The position numbers were made by a program, and so were the translations under genes. From the NCBI GenBank assembly GCA_024811115.1, contig JAKOGH010000921.1:1-64000 (forward strand): DNA of 64,000 nucleotides, written 5' to 3'. The stretch comes from Terana coerulea (taxonomy: Eukaryota > Basidiomycota > Agaricomycetes > Polyporales > Phanerochaetaceae). The notes under the pieces were generated by a model. It was not told the origin of the DNA. It did no database searches and worked only from the letters and a program-made list of their open reading frames with translations. Below, piece after piece: positions 48,270-60,184 of this stretch (position 1 is its first letter; the number at the start of each line of letters is the position of its first letter).

Positions 48270-50823
48270 GGAGTCGAAGCTACATGTTTGATCTGTGGCT
48301 TGGCGGACATAATTCGCGGCCCCGTGAGCGCGAACGCATGGACTGAGTTGAGCAACAGCTACGTTGCGATCTTGCCCCGAGCATCTGCAGGTCTTCGAAG
48401 CAACGGTTCCCGAGACCCGAGAGCAAAGATCAGTCAAAACCATAGTAAAGTGCATCCAGCTTCACCTCGTGAAGAATGCGCGGAAAAACAGGAAGGTTGC
48501 CTGGCGGGCTTGACCCGATATTCTGCAGGATCTTTCGACCTCCTAGGTAGGGAATCGTCAGGTTATCACGGCGAGTACCATGAAAGCTTGATGAACGAAG
48601 TCTTCCACAGGTCGATCGTATGGGTGTAGCTTCGAGGAGACGAACAGCTCGAGGGATTTTGTCGGGACAGAAAACCTCGGATCCTTGAGGCTTCTGCATC
48701 GTCGGCTGTGAGCAACCCTCGTCAGGCGGCGGGCAAGCCGACACGGCAGAGCGCAAATATAGCTCACCGCTGGCGCTACAGAGGTGCGGCGCTACGTCCC
48801 AGAGGACAACGGTACAATTTCGGTACCTATAAATTACTACGCTGATTTTCTGAACAACTCGTGTTGAAGCTTGTGGAGGAACCGGGGTGAGCTGACCTTG
48901 TGAACCAATTGATGTAGGCATAGTAATGCGTAGACCGCGCTGTGCGGAGGCATGTGGGCACTTACGGAGAAAAAGGTATTTTCGACATAATACCAGTCCA
49001 AGGTTGTTCAAACCACTGGAATTACTTCCGCGGCTTGAGCGGCACGGGAAGGTCATCTTCACATGGTCGACAACCGTAATTCAAGGAAGTGACGAAGAGG
49101 GCCTATATTTGGATGAGCCCAACACAGACCAATAAGAATAATGTGCAATGACATCACGAAGCCTGAAGCCGTTGCATGCACGGGTCACAGGAGTTTGCCG
49201 CCGGTACCTCGAGACCGTGGCTGTGAGCGACAGCCCGCTTTTCGTCCTTTTATATTGAAGACACGCCTAAAGTGCACGATCTTCCAACATGGTCAGATGA
49301 TACTAGACGTTGTCTTCGACAGCGCGTTGTGCGGAGAAAAGACAGCTCACATAACGGCCTCCGAAAATGCGGGTAATTCTCGACTTATGCTGCGGTCAAA
49401 GGGCTCATTGCAGCGAGAGATGCACGGGACCGGGCGTAAACTTTGTTGGAACCGTTGCGGGGAACTGGGGTTGCTTCCAGGCGATGTAAACACAAGCCAG
49501 CGAATTCTAGCGAGTACCCGACCAACAGCCGGCGTACGCCCTGTAATGCGTCGGTCCAGTGTTTTGAACGACATCTGTCTCTGTGCTGAACCGTGGGGTC
49601 CGTGAAGGCCCTGCCTTAATTCCTGTTATTGTCAGTTAGCAGCGTACACATCAGAGAAAGTAAGCTGCAGGTACAAGCGCACCGTCGTATAGTTTACATT
49701 GTCAAAGGTAGAGTTGAGAAGGTCTACGTCTTGACGGCGAAGCGCGGCGCGATGGCGTTCATTTAGGACTCTACTAGAAGCGTCCACGCAAACAGTTTTT
49801 CGTCGCGAGGTCCTGACTGTTGGCCCCTGCCAAGCCAGCTACCGGCTGGTTGGCACAAAATTGAGTCCCATGGCAAGGACAAGCAATAGACTCTCTGATG
49901 GAAGCTAAATTCGCAGCGATCCGAGTTTGAGCTGACCGAGGGGTAGTATCACAACGTGAGTGAGCTATTTTGCAGTGCCGATTGCCGGGGTACCGACGAC
50001 ACGAGGTGCTTTGCGCGTCTTGTTCAATGAGATTTGGTGCAAGATAGTCTAGAGGGCGATGCGATATTAGGTCAATGGAAGCTGCGCACCGTGGACATGA
50101 ATAGGCTAGCATGCCGGACGCCCAGATCGTTCAATAAGATCTATCTTGAGGCCAACCGGCATACAGGCCAGTACATTTAACTTTCCCAGAGGTTGGCGGT
50201 GAGGCGTCGAGGTGCGCATATGACGAAAGTTGGCTTGCCGAACGGCCTGTGAACGGCACCTGGTGAAATTATGGTAGGTATATTTTTGGCAAGGTTAAGG
50301 ATGGCGATCGGCTATCAAGCAGGTATACAGAATGCATTATTCCCAGAGACAAGCTTCTATGCAACATACTCATCAGCGATGTCGACGCTCACAACTCATG
50401 CAACAGATCATTACCTGCGACCCGCCTCCATTTACTGCTCCGTCACCCACTTTGCAATACCCAGCGAGGAGGAAAGGTCAAACCTGCAGCAGCTGGACTG
50501 AGCGGGCTATTTCTTAGAGCTCAGACTGTTTGAGATTGGGCCAAACCACAAGGCCAGCGTCGAGACAGGAGTGGTATGGAGGGAGAGAGCAAGAGGACAG
50601 GCGCCAAGGCTTCGTGGCGTTCCGTCTCAGACGCCAGGACAACAAGCGCCCAATGTAAAAGGCGGTCACGTGGTGGAACGCGTTGTGATGGGCGCTTGCT
50701 CTGGTTCGACTTGCGCGTGGCGACGAGCAGCTTTTGCCTTCAGCCACATCCCACACAGCGTCCAGTACACCGACGACGACGTCGAACACCTATTTCTCAA
50801 CGCTGCGACACACTTTTTCCAGG
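48270..50823. other. 2.5 kb without a recognised gene
   Basis: Reading frames up to about 210 codons exist on the minus strand (48430-49062), but they lack any family motif and overlap others. The left part is the upstream region of cbh1; the last 300 bp precede the kinesin gene. Confidence 0.35.
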
Positions 50824-53800
50824 ATGGTTGCTGCAGGCTCCATCACCGTCGCCGTACGGCTGAGACCACCGACGTCTTGGGAGGCGGCGCGCCTGCCAGA
50901 AGCCGCCACCGACACATTCCTTCATAGCGACGGGGCTCTCTCCGCCCCTGCCATGAAGCCTGTAACAGCACAGACCAACCTCCGACATATCGTTCAAGTC
51001 ATTGATGATCGTGTGCTCACATTCGATCCCTCGGAACCCGATCCGTCGCGGGCCTTTGTCGAGCGAGGCTTCATGCCACCCGGGAGCAAGCGCTACAAGG
51101 ATAGGAGGTTCATTTTCGACAAGGTCTTCAGACACGACGTGGATCAGGGAGATGTGTACGAGGGGACTGCGAAGCCGCTGCTGTCAAACTTACTGGATGG
51201 ATACAATGCTACAATATTTGCCTACGGCGTGAGTAGCATAGGCCTTTTTCTGTTTGCGCCCTAATGCGTCGGCATTGCAGGCCACCGGATGTGGAAAGAC
51301 GCATACAATCAGTGGCACCGACGAGGACCCTGGCATCATCTACCTCACTATGGCGGACCTCTTTCGCATGATCGAGGATCGTAGAGAAGACCACAATGTC
51401 GACGTGCAGGTCTCGTTCCTGGAGATCTACAACGAAGAAATCCGTGACCTACTTGCCGAACCTGGCACGCCAGCGCCGCGCGGCGGCCTTCAGATTCGTG
51501 AAGACCGTTCCGTAAAGGTCGTCGGTCTTACCGAGCTTCGCCCAGCGAACGCGGATGAAGTCAAGCAAATCGTGCTGCTTGGCAACTCTAGGCGTACTCA
51601 ATCCCCCACTCTCGCGAATGCCACTTCGTCCCGCTCGCACGCAGTTCTCCAAGTCCATGTTACCCAGAGCCCTACCACAGCTTCCCTCTCCGAACAGAAC
51701 ACTGTAGCGACACTTTCGATCATCGACCTTGCAGGAAGTGAGAGAGCAGCGGCTACCACCAACATGGGAAAGCGCATGGTAGAAGGTGCTAACATCAACA
51801 AGTCTCTCCTCGCTCTCGGCAACTGCATCAACGCCCTCTGCGAGTCTGGAGGTGCTCTTCGGCACATCCCTTACCGTAACAGCAAACTCACTCGACTCCT
51901 GAAGTTCTCTCTTGGAGGAAACTGCAAGACTGTCATGATTGTCTGCGTCGCCCCTACATCCGCGCATTTTGACGACACCCACAACACTCTGCAGTACGCC
52001 GAACGCGCCACCAAGATCAAGACCAAGGTCGTCACCCGCAACGTCGTCAACGTCGACCGGCATGTGGGTCAGTACGTCGAGGCGATTAACAGGCTGAACA
52101 TGCAGGTCGAGGAGCTCAAAGCCAAGCTGGCCGGGAAGAGAGATGCGGAGGCTGAGAAGGAACGACGCAAGCGGAAAGAGGCCACGGCGGAAGTCGAGAG
52201 GGCGAAGGCCGACATGCAGGTGAAGTCGGATCAGGTTCAGCCTTCAATCGTGGATGGCGCGACGTGTTCCGGCAAGATCTCTGTCGCGGAAGCCAAACTG
52301 AAGATTATACGGGGAAGACTCACCGAACTCGACGCACAGGCTTCGTCTGGCTCCCTCTCCGCTGACCTGGAGGCCGAGCGTGGCCTGTTGAGAGCCCTCG
52401 CCGCCCCGGAGGAAGCCGCTGTAAAGCCTCAATCCGCTCTAAAGTCTCGAGTGCAGCGATCGGGCAACTCGGGGGCGATGTTCGAGGCATTCCTCAGGGC
52501 TGTGACGGAGCGGAAGTCTGAGAGCTTGGACGAGATCGGCATAGACAACGTCAAGTTGGACGCGCGGTGGAGGAAGGCTGAGGTTGAGCGGGCAAAGGCT
52601 GAGGCCCGGCAGGAAGCCCTTCGAGAGACAGTCGAGACGCAGGCTCAGACGGTCGTGAGCCTGATTGGATTGTTGGGAAGATGTACCGTCATGCTTGGCC
52701 AGGTGAGTCGGACGTTGAAGACCGCTACAGAGGATGGAACAGGCAATCTGGAGGACACCGTAAAGTCCATGGCATCATCACTTCAAAGTGTTGCGGACGC
52801 GAATGACAAGGCATTCAAGGCAATCATTGGACACAGCACTTCTGACTATCTTGTCGGTCCCCCATCCACGGATTCTCTGGATGTCTTCAAAGGATATGCC
52901 TCGTCATCGTTCAGCGGCTCGCGAGTGGTCTCCGGTCCTGCACCTCCGTTACAGCCTGGCACGAAAGTTTCGAGACGCGCGTCGTCCTACGGCTCGCTGG
53001 GCGTTGGCTCACCCCTCCGCAAATCTCACCGCTCTCCACGAAAGTCGCTACGCGCGAGTGGTGGCGCACCTGGTCCTTATCGGCGCGCATCAGACAATCT
53101 AGCTAAGGGGAAGAAGAAGGGTGTTCAATGGCGAGACGAAGCAGGCCAAGGCGATCTTGACGACGGTGGCATGGGTGCCTCAGGGTCTACACCAATCATT
53201 GTTATTGCACCCGAGTCTCCCATGGTCAATGAACCGTCGGTGTTCAACGACTCGTCATCATACGCGTCCGGATCTGGAGAACCTTCTGGCTCTAATCGCA
53301 ATACGCCGTCTCGGGCTGGCTCAGAAAGCGAATGGGAGGACGAGAAAACGGATGAGAGCTTCAGCCTCAGTTTCACCTCTGGTCCTTCACGGGCGCCCGT
53401 GCCTACTCTGCAGAACAGCGGGAGCGGGAGGAGACCTAGAGCGAGCCATCTGACCGCCGGCTTCCTCAAGGTCAGGTCAAGAGCGTCGGCGCTGGGGAGC
53501 CTTGCGGAGACCGATGAAGCAGGAAATTCGCCACGACGGCCAGGACCGCTCTCAGACCGCAACATGAACAGGTCGGCTTCGCCTACAGCGTCGAGTAGCG
53601 GGTCCAGCACGTCAACCGGGTCGAGGACGCGGTCGCATGGCACTCCCGTGAAGCGTGGCCCGATGACGCCGAGGGTCGTCGGCAGCAGCAAGAGCGGGCG
53701 GCGGCGGTCGAACATCGGCCCCGTCAGGGGTGAACGCCCGCGGCGGCGCTCGAGCATGATCCCGCAGCTGTCCCCCAAGCTCAAGGGCGCGGGGGCCGGC

Positions 53801-54016
53801 GAGACGTCTGTGCTGGGGAAGAGCGGGTCTGGCGGCGCAAGGAGGGTGAACTTCGACAACTCGCCTGCCAAGCGGCCGAAGAGGACGTCCCTGCTGGCGG
53901 CCGTTCCTCCACCGTCACGCCCTCCCTCGCGACTTGTTGCGCCTAAGGCTCCAGACGCGAACCTCAGCATCGGCGACATCAGCTTCCGAGGCTCCGGGAA
54001 GCCAACGTGGCGTTAA
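50824..54016 (+). CDS. kip3: Kinesin-8 motor (Kip3-like)
   Basis: Plus-end-directed microtubule motor; kinesin-8 members shorten microtubules and position the spindle and nuclei. Exons 50824-51228 and 51281-54016 (intron 52 bp) give 1046 aa. The motor domain opens ITVAVRLRPPTSWE. The P-loop GATGCGKTHT is split by the intron at about residues 135-144. Switch I NATSSRSH is at about 248-255 and switch II DLAGSE at about 284-289. HIPYRNSKLTRLLKFSLGGN and a kinesin-8-like neck region with QYVEAINRLNMQVEELKAKL follow. A coiled-coil region reaches about residue 480. The rest is Ser/Pro/Arg-rich and basic (PRKSLRASGG, PAKRPKRTSLLA), suited to microtubule binding or regulation. ATG 50824 directly precedes the motor core. 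Confidence 0.92.
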
Positions 54017-54349
54017 ATTTCTTTGGATGACTGCAGATATATGTTGCGCAAACTCTATTCTACTGTGAAAGGACGTTGCGGTTGTACTGTTGAGGTGGGC
54101 GGGCGCGTCACCTCTCATGATTCGTGTACTAGTTTGGTGACAATGACGACCTCTCATGTCGATCCTTGGTTTCGAGACTCCCATATGCCTGCCCTTTAGC
54201 ATCATATTATGTTTATCGTGTCCATACCAATCGTTGTGTTCTGGATACCCAGTTCTCGCAGTACAGTACCTGGTCTCAATTGTTGTACGCCGTTTTTTGT
54301 ATACACCTCGTCGACACAATCTACATTGAACTATCTGGCCCACGTTTGA
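54017..54349. other. Convergent 3' flanks of kip3 and URA4
   Basis: 333 bp, AT-richer than the neighbours; no further feature seen. Confidence 0.3.
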
Positions 54350-55594
54350 TTATTCAGTCACGATCTCCCACCCCAGCTCCTTACCTGCCATGAACGGGAC
54401 GACGCTGTCCTCTCCCTGGGCCCACACCTCCGGCACTTTCGCGCTCGACCTCCTCAGCACCACCTGCTCACCAGCGCGTGCAGGCTTCCGGTAAAATGCA
54501 CGCCCGTGGGTGCTCACAAATCCCTCCAGCTTGTCGAGCGCGCCGAACGATTCCAGAAGGTGGGCCGTGAGCGGCAGGAGAATGGGCGAGGTGTAGATAC
54601 CGGCCGCGCACGCCGAGGCCGGTGTTGCAGTCGCCTTTTGTGCGGTGGGTGTGGCGCGGAGTCGGAGCCTAGGAAGAACCGCGGATGTCCTGTCGGATTC
54701 GCGTGTGTGTTCAGCAGCCTGCATGGGGATTGAGCGAGCGAAGATGCGCCACGCACCTTCTTTGATGACCTCCCTCAACGCCGCCCTGGTCGTCTGGGTA
54801 CTTCGGCGACCGGCTTGCAGAAGCCCCAGCTCTGGCCCGCCCAGTCGTCCACGGTCGAGCGCGAGGTGGTGCGCGGTGATCGTGCACGCGACCGTGTCGC
54901 CCAGCGCCTTCACGCACTCGACGGCGGCGCGCGTCGTCGCGTGCTCGAGCACGATGCGCAGCCGCGGGAACGCGGCGTGCAGCGCACGGAGGTGCGGCAG
55001 GAAGTGCGGCTCGGCGTTCAGGACGCATGTGTCCGGCGAGGAGGGTGAGGGCGGGACCTCGCCGTGGAGGTTGAGCACCATGTCGACCTCTTGCATCGCG
55101 GTGAAGACGGGGTAGTAGGTCTCGTAGGACTCGATCCCGCCGTCGGAGTTGGTGGTGACGCCGCGAGGGTACGACTTGACACCTAGTGGAAATGTGAGCC
55201 ACTTTTTCCACTGAGTTTAATACAATTAGACATACCTTCTACCCCAGCGGCTTTTGCCTTCCGAATCTCATCTGGTGTGAGCTCGGGTGAGAGGTACAGC
55301 GTCATCATGTATTCCACAGCGGGGTCGATAGCCTGGAGCTGCGCCTTGTATAGCAACGCCTCTTCTGTCGTTTTAATCGGAGGCACCAAGTTCGGCTACC
55401 AGATCATAAACCGGGAGAATAACGACCGTGTCAAGATCGGGTCTTCATCGTCTGGCTCAGAAGGTGACACACCATGACATAGGCAAGGAGAAGCCACCTT
55501 GCCGAACATGTTTCGTGACAAGTTCAGCAAATGTGCCTTGCCGCAGGTGTACGTGGAAGTCTGCTGGTGCCGGGACTGTGAGGGTGTCTGCCAT
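54350..55594 (-). CDS. URA4: Dihydroorotase, pyrimidine synthesis (frameshifted)
   Basis: Zinc hydrolase closing carbamoyl aspartate to dihydroorotate. Exons about 55594-55473, 55395-55236, 55182-54757 and 54689-54350. The N-terminus MADTLTVPAPADFHVHLRQG holds the metal-binding HxH. NLVPPIKTTEEALLYKAQ, TLYLSPELTPDEIRKAKAAG, VKSYPRGVTTNSDGGIESYE (Lys bridging the metals in the family), LNLHGEVP, VLEHATT, TITAHHLAL and FFLGSDSAPHPPHK (catalytic Asp) follow in order. At least five one-base shifts are needed: near 55482, three in 54790-54870, and the T4 run 54636-54639. Corrected length is about 348 aa, as expected. An enzyme needed for prototrophy with this many breaks strongly suggests sequence error. 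Confidence 0.88.
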
Positions 55595-55964
55595 GCCTGT
55601 GGACGTTGCGGAAGAGGACAAGAAGCGCCATTGGAAGAAGCATCCCCAAATGTGGGAGGAGTGGCTTTGTGGCGTTCGGATGTTGCCGTACTCCTGATGT
55701 CTGCATGTGACTTGACTTTGACCCTTTGTACGGATAGATTTGGGATAGATGGCTTTCTATGCGCGTTTGATTATAGCGAATTATGTATTTTACAGTCGTT
55801 ATGAATCGTGAGTACGTGAATACATCTAGAGTCGTCCAAGATACAAGAAAGCGTGGCCAAGTCGTTCCAAATCCAAGTACTGGTGATGGTTGAGGAAAAT
55901 ATTACAGTGGGTCATAAGAGTGAATAGAGTCGGAAAACAGAGTGAAAGCTGGGCAGTCCTGAGG
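55595..55964. other. Intergenic, nothing recognised
   Basis: About 370 bp between the start of URA4 and the stop of the DUF6699 gene, both on the minus strand; presumed URA4 promoter. Confidence 0.3.
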
Positions 55965-57296
55965 TTATGAGAAATAGGCGTCTTCCCACCACGTTGGTAC
56001 ACGCTTGACGGTTCGTAATTGCAGATGGAACGTGATGGTGTTCCCCACTCCGGGATTCTGTCTCAAACCTGTATGCAAGGTAATGTTAGTGTTCAGCAAT
56101 GATGAGCCAGATATCTTTACTCACCACACCACCGCTTGCAATCCCCAAGCAGATCAATGCGTTTGAGCCCCAGCTGCCGCTCGACGCCTTGAATCCCATG
56201 CGACGTGCGACACCTCTGGTCCCACGCGTCGCAGAGCCGATGCCAATTCGGGTCGTTCTTGTAGTACGGCGCAATCTTCTCCAGCTCGTCCATGTTGATC
56301 TGCATCTGGAAGTACTCGTACACCGAGTCAAACACCTTCTGCACCGAGACCTTGCCCTTCGCGTCCGGCGCGACGACGATCGGGCCCCAGCCGCACAGCG
56401 CCTGCACGGCCTGCCACGCCGGGTGCTCGACGTAGATGTGCATCGGCAGGCCCGGCGGGTACAGCGCGACCTCTTCAAAGTCCTTCCTGCTCGGCGCGAC
56501 GACGAGGTGCTGGCCCGTCACGCGCTTCAGCGTCAGCGTCGACGGCAGCTGGCCCAGGTCCCACTTCACGTGCGGCAGCCCCTCCGCGAGCGGGTTCGTG
56601 CCGATCTGCGGGTGCACGAGCACGGCGGCTGGCCGCTGCGTCGCCCAGCTTGGCGGCGGTGACGGCATCTGCGGGGTCGGCATCGCCCACGGGGATGGGC
56701 CGGGCGGGGCTGGCTGAGACCAGGGGGACGCGGGTGGAAAGGGGTGGTGCGCGGGAAGGGGCGTGTTGCCGCCGACGGGGACGTGCTGGAAGGAGGGCAT
56801 GGTGCCCGGGGGCACGCGCGCATTGGGGTCTGTGTTTGTCGCGGCGAGGCCGACGTGCGGGCCAGGCGCAGGGTGCTCTACCCAGATCGAGTTGGGGTCG
56901 TACGGGTCCCGCACGCCAGCGACGCGAGACCCCGCTGGCAGGTGGGTGGGGAAGATGGGCACGCTGCCGCCCCATGCACCAGATGGACCACGCGGCGTGG
57001 GGGTGCAGGAGGCATGGCGGGAGGCGGATGAGGAAAGCTGGCGGGCGTGCGATGTGGCGTGGCGCCGGGCGGGAAAAAGGACCTGGAGTGCGATGCAGCG
57101 TGGCGGCGTTGTTGACGGGCGTGATGGGCGGGTGCGGCCAGTGCGTGGTCAAATAGTTCGTCGAGCCGTCCGCCTGCCGCACAGGCGTCATCGAGGTCGT
57201 CGGCGGCGCCAAGTCGCCGAACGGGTCGGGCTCCGCGAGCACCTGTTTGCTCGCGTCGTCCAGGCTCGTCCCGAACCACTTCTCGGGAGTCGCCAT
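55965..57296 (-). CDS. DUF6699 domain protein (frameshifted in its N-terminal half)
   Basis: Basidiomycete protein of unknown function. The N-terminus MATPEKWFGTSLDDASKQVL is followed by a Pro/Gly/Ala-rich low-complexity half (PSPWAMPTPQMPSPPPSW). The conserved domain at about 56390-56130 has VHPQIGTNPLAEGLPHVKWD, PGLPMHIYVEHP, KVSVQKVFDSVYEYFQMQIN, DAWDQRCRTSHGIQGVERQL and KRIDLLGDCKRWCG, matching the DUF6699 pattern. An intron (56123-56069) joins a last exon ending TWWEDAYFS at 55965. The low-complexity half changes frame at least twice; one break sits at a G5 run, 56999-57003. A longer form starting near 57459 cannot be excluded. It is surrounded by very GC-rich sequence that breeds spurious reading frames. 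Confidence 0.75.
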
Positions 57297-59362
57297 TGAC
57301 GGCCGGGTTGATCTTCTGCCACATCATCGCGCTGGACTGGTCGACGATTTGCTTGCCCGTGAGTGCTGGCGACGGTCTGCGCGAGGGGGCCGGCGTTGGC
57401 AGGGGTTGGTGAAGCGGTTGGGAGTCACTGCACGCCACATTCGTCAGGTTGCACAACATGATCGTGAAGTTGGCTTACTATCGACTCCTGGGTTTTGGAT
57501 GTGCCGTTGTCTCGCAGCGGCATTCCGTCGCATCTGCTCTCTGGCCCAGAGGGGAGGGAGGGGGTCGGGTGAGCCGCATAGCGAGAAAGGCCAGCAAGCC
57601 ATGGCGTATAATATTCGGAGTCAAGGACTTAGGACTGTGTGCGAGCTTTAGTTGCAGTGGGATAGACGCAAGGGTTTGAGAGCGCTTCGAGCTTGGAGGA
57701 GGAGGATGTGGCGAACCGGCGCACCAAGACAAGTTGAAGAGCATGCCGACTATAAGACCCAGTCAGAGGGCGTCATCGCTTTCGGAAACCATTCTTCGTA
57801 TTGAGTTAGAGGTTCTTGACGATCTGCGGTAACGTCCAAAACAACAAGCGTAGTCAAGAGCAAGTCAAGAGCAAGCACCGTTCGGCGTTGAGGGCGCCAA
57901 AGCGGTGGGCGCCACGTCAATTGTGAGCCGCCTCCCCGGAACGACGTTGTTTCCGTAGAAGGCAGGTGCTGTGGTTGCTACGAAACTCTCTCTTTTATTC
58001 TGTCCTTCATGAAGGATGAGTTACGTAAACAGATGCCACGGGTTTCCAACGACATTGTTCGTGAAGAGGCAGGACAAAAGCACGCATCGGTCCGGTTGCC
58101 TCTCGGGCCTGATACGATCAGACTGTGTCCCTGGAAGTTGTCGCAGCTCTCTCGCACCGGTGTCCAGGAAAACAAGGCGCACCGTGCGGAAGCGATGTGT
58201 TGGTGAAGTTACGCTCAGTTCGCTGTCATTTATACAAAGTGCGTCCTGATAGACTACGACAGCCTGGGGCGGGACCAGAGGCCTTTGAGGCGTGCATGGC
58301 AGATGTCATCGTTATGCAACGCAGCTCCAGGGAGCAATGCAGAGCAATCCGGATAGCTAATGCTCAAAAAGTGGCGGGCCGTCGGTGTTCCTATTGAGGC
58401 CACCTTTGTCAATCACAGACATGATTCACATGAATGCGTACTGCAGCAGCAACAACAAGCGGAGCAGTCTCTAAGAATAATCATAGAATCAGGACGCTGC
58501 GAGAATCCAGACGAGGGCAGCGGCGCAAGTTGTGAAGCTATCGATGGCACTCACGATCGACTATTGGTGAGGTCCATCGTCGGATGGTTCACAACGCATA
58601 CGTGTTCCAAGAACACCCTCCGCAAAAACCTGAAGCAAATGGGCTTGTCAGTCAGCTAGACGATCGCGCACAGCGCTCTAGCGAGCTCCTTGTGTTGCAA
58701 AACGGGACAATGAAAGTGCTTGCCAACCGTGACGGCTTGCTTCGCCGCCCTACAACAACATCCAGACGGCGACTGGCAACCTGTTACGCCGTCAGTTTGA
58801 CCTCGACGAAGGCTGGTGTTAGAAGACACGTGCTGAGCGTGATCCTGGCGAAGACCACGACGTCATGCGCATCTGTCAGTGTCGTTGCAGCCGAACAACA
58901 CCGCGAGTCGCAAATATTGTTTCTGGATGTATTCGAAGCCGAAAGCGTGAGCTGTGCGTTTCTGGCTCGAACGGCTACGGTTGGCGATGGCATTGACTCG
59001 CCTGCGCACCTGCATGGTTCCGTCGGGCCAGTGTCCGCCTGAGGCGCTGTTCGGCCCCGTCTTCGCTGCACGCCACGGCGGACGCTACTTCCAAGCACGG
59101 TGTCTCCGACGCTTTACGGCGTTCGTCAACGTCTCCCGGGTACTTGCTGCATCGGGTACGTCCAGTGCCCGCCCCGACCCCTTGGCGATACGTACATACA
59201 GGTCTGAGCTCGCGCAAGCATGACCCTCAGATGACGCATGCCCCCCGCCTAGGAGATCGCGCTGGCTGCTCCTCCAGGCATGCGCGTACCCAGAACCTGG
59301 CGGTGGAGTGCGCCCGCTGTGCCTATGACGCCATGCTCGTCCCAGCGGCATCCAGCACGCCA
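57297..59362. other. 2 kb without a recognised gene
   Basis: Reading frames up to about 150 codons on both strands, none with a recognisable domain. Confidence 0.35.
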
Positions 59363-59371
59363 TACCATTTG

Positions 59372-60175
59372 GGATAAGTCTAATGAGAAACCCTGTTTAC
59401 GCGTCTAAACCCCGGGTTTAGCGCTTAGTCAGCATAAACCCCGTCGACATTTTCACAGTGGGGTTTAGCGCTTCAGCCATGACCCCAGACACTGATGGGC
59501 AAAGGAGTCAAAGGCCACGTCGGCCGCAGAAATATTTGCGAGCAAGGTATGGTGCTAGAGATGTACAGGGTCGACATCGGTAAAGTGTTTTGTACCTTGT
59601 TGGTATTTTTAAAGTACATCTATGAACTATCCGAGCTATGAAACTGGTGTCCAAAACACACGGAGACCTTGTGGCGCTCCGCACACTCCATATATGGTAA
59701 GCAGGCGGGATCTTTGATGGGGTGATCTGCATGTGCAACAAAAGCGTTTGCTTGCTCAATATATTATGGCTCAGTCAGAAAGGAGGCAACAGTATCTTTA
59801 GTACTCCAACTATGCCGAAAATACCTTCTAGTTAGCATTAATATGTTTTCTATCATATATGTCTACTGTGGTAAGGCTCTGATGGCTTGTTGATCCCGGC
59901 GGCAGCTGGTACTTGATGCTGTGGCACCGCAGAACCACAACTGTGACAAGAAATATATATTACAGGATAGAATAGAGTATGTAGAAACTTCAATGCGCTA
60001 TCTATACTTGCGCGACCTGTCAGAGTATACGACCTAGCGTTTACCGAAACATATTCTCAGGCGGCAATTTCCGGGAGCTGTCCGGGGTCTTTCGGGGCGC
60101 TCATCACTCGAAACCGGGTTTCCCATTAGAAGCAGGGGTTTATACTCCCTCGGGGGTTTCTCATTAGACTTATCC
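59372..60175. mobile_element. 804-bp MITE with 22-bp inverted ends and 9-bp target duplication
   Basis: The ends GGATAAGTCTAATGAGAAAC (and on) at 59372-59393 and 60154-60175 are perfect inverted copies over 22 bp. TACCATTTG is repeated directly outside both (59363-59371 and 60176-60184). A 9-bp duplication points to the Mutator (MULE) class. Subterminal copies of the tip (TCTAATGGGAAACCC near 60120 on the minus strand) and several TAAACCCC words lie inside. No transposase frame, so non-autonomous. Confidence 0.85.
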
Positions 60176-60184
60176 TACCATTTG

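Noticed and set aside
48430..49062. 210-codon reading frame upstream of cbh1
   Set aside because: Composition and lack of any recognisable motif suggest chance.
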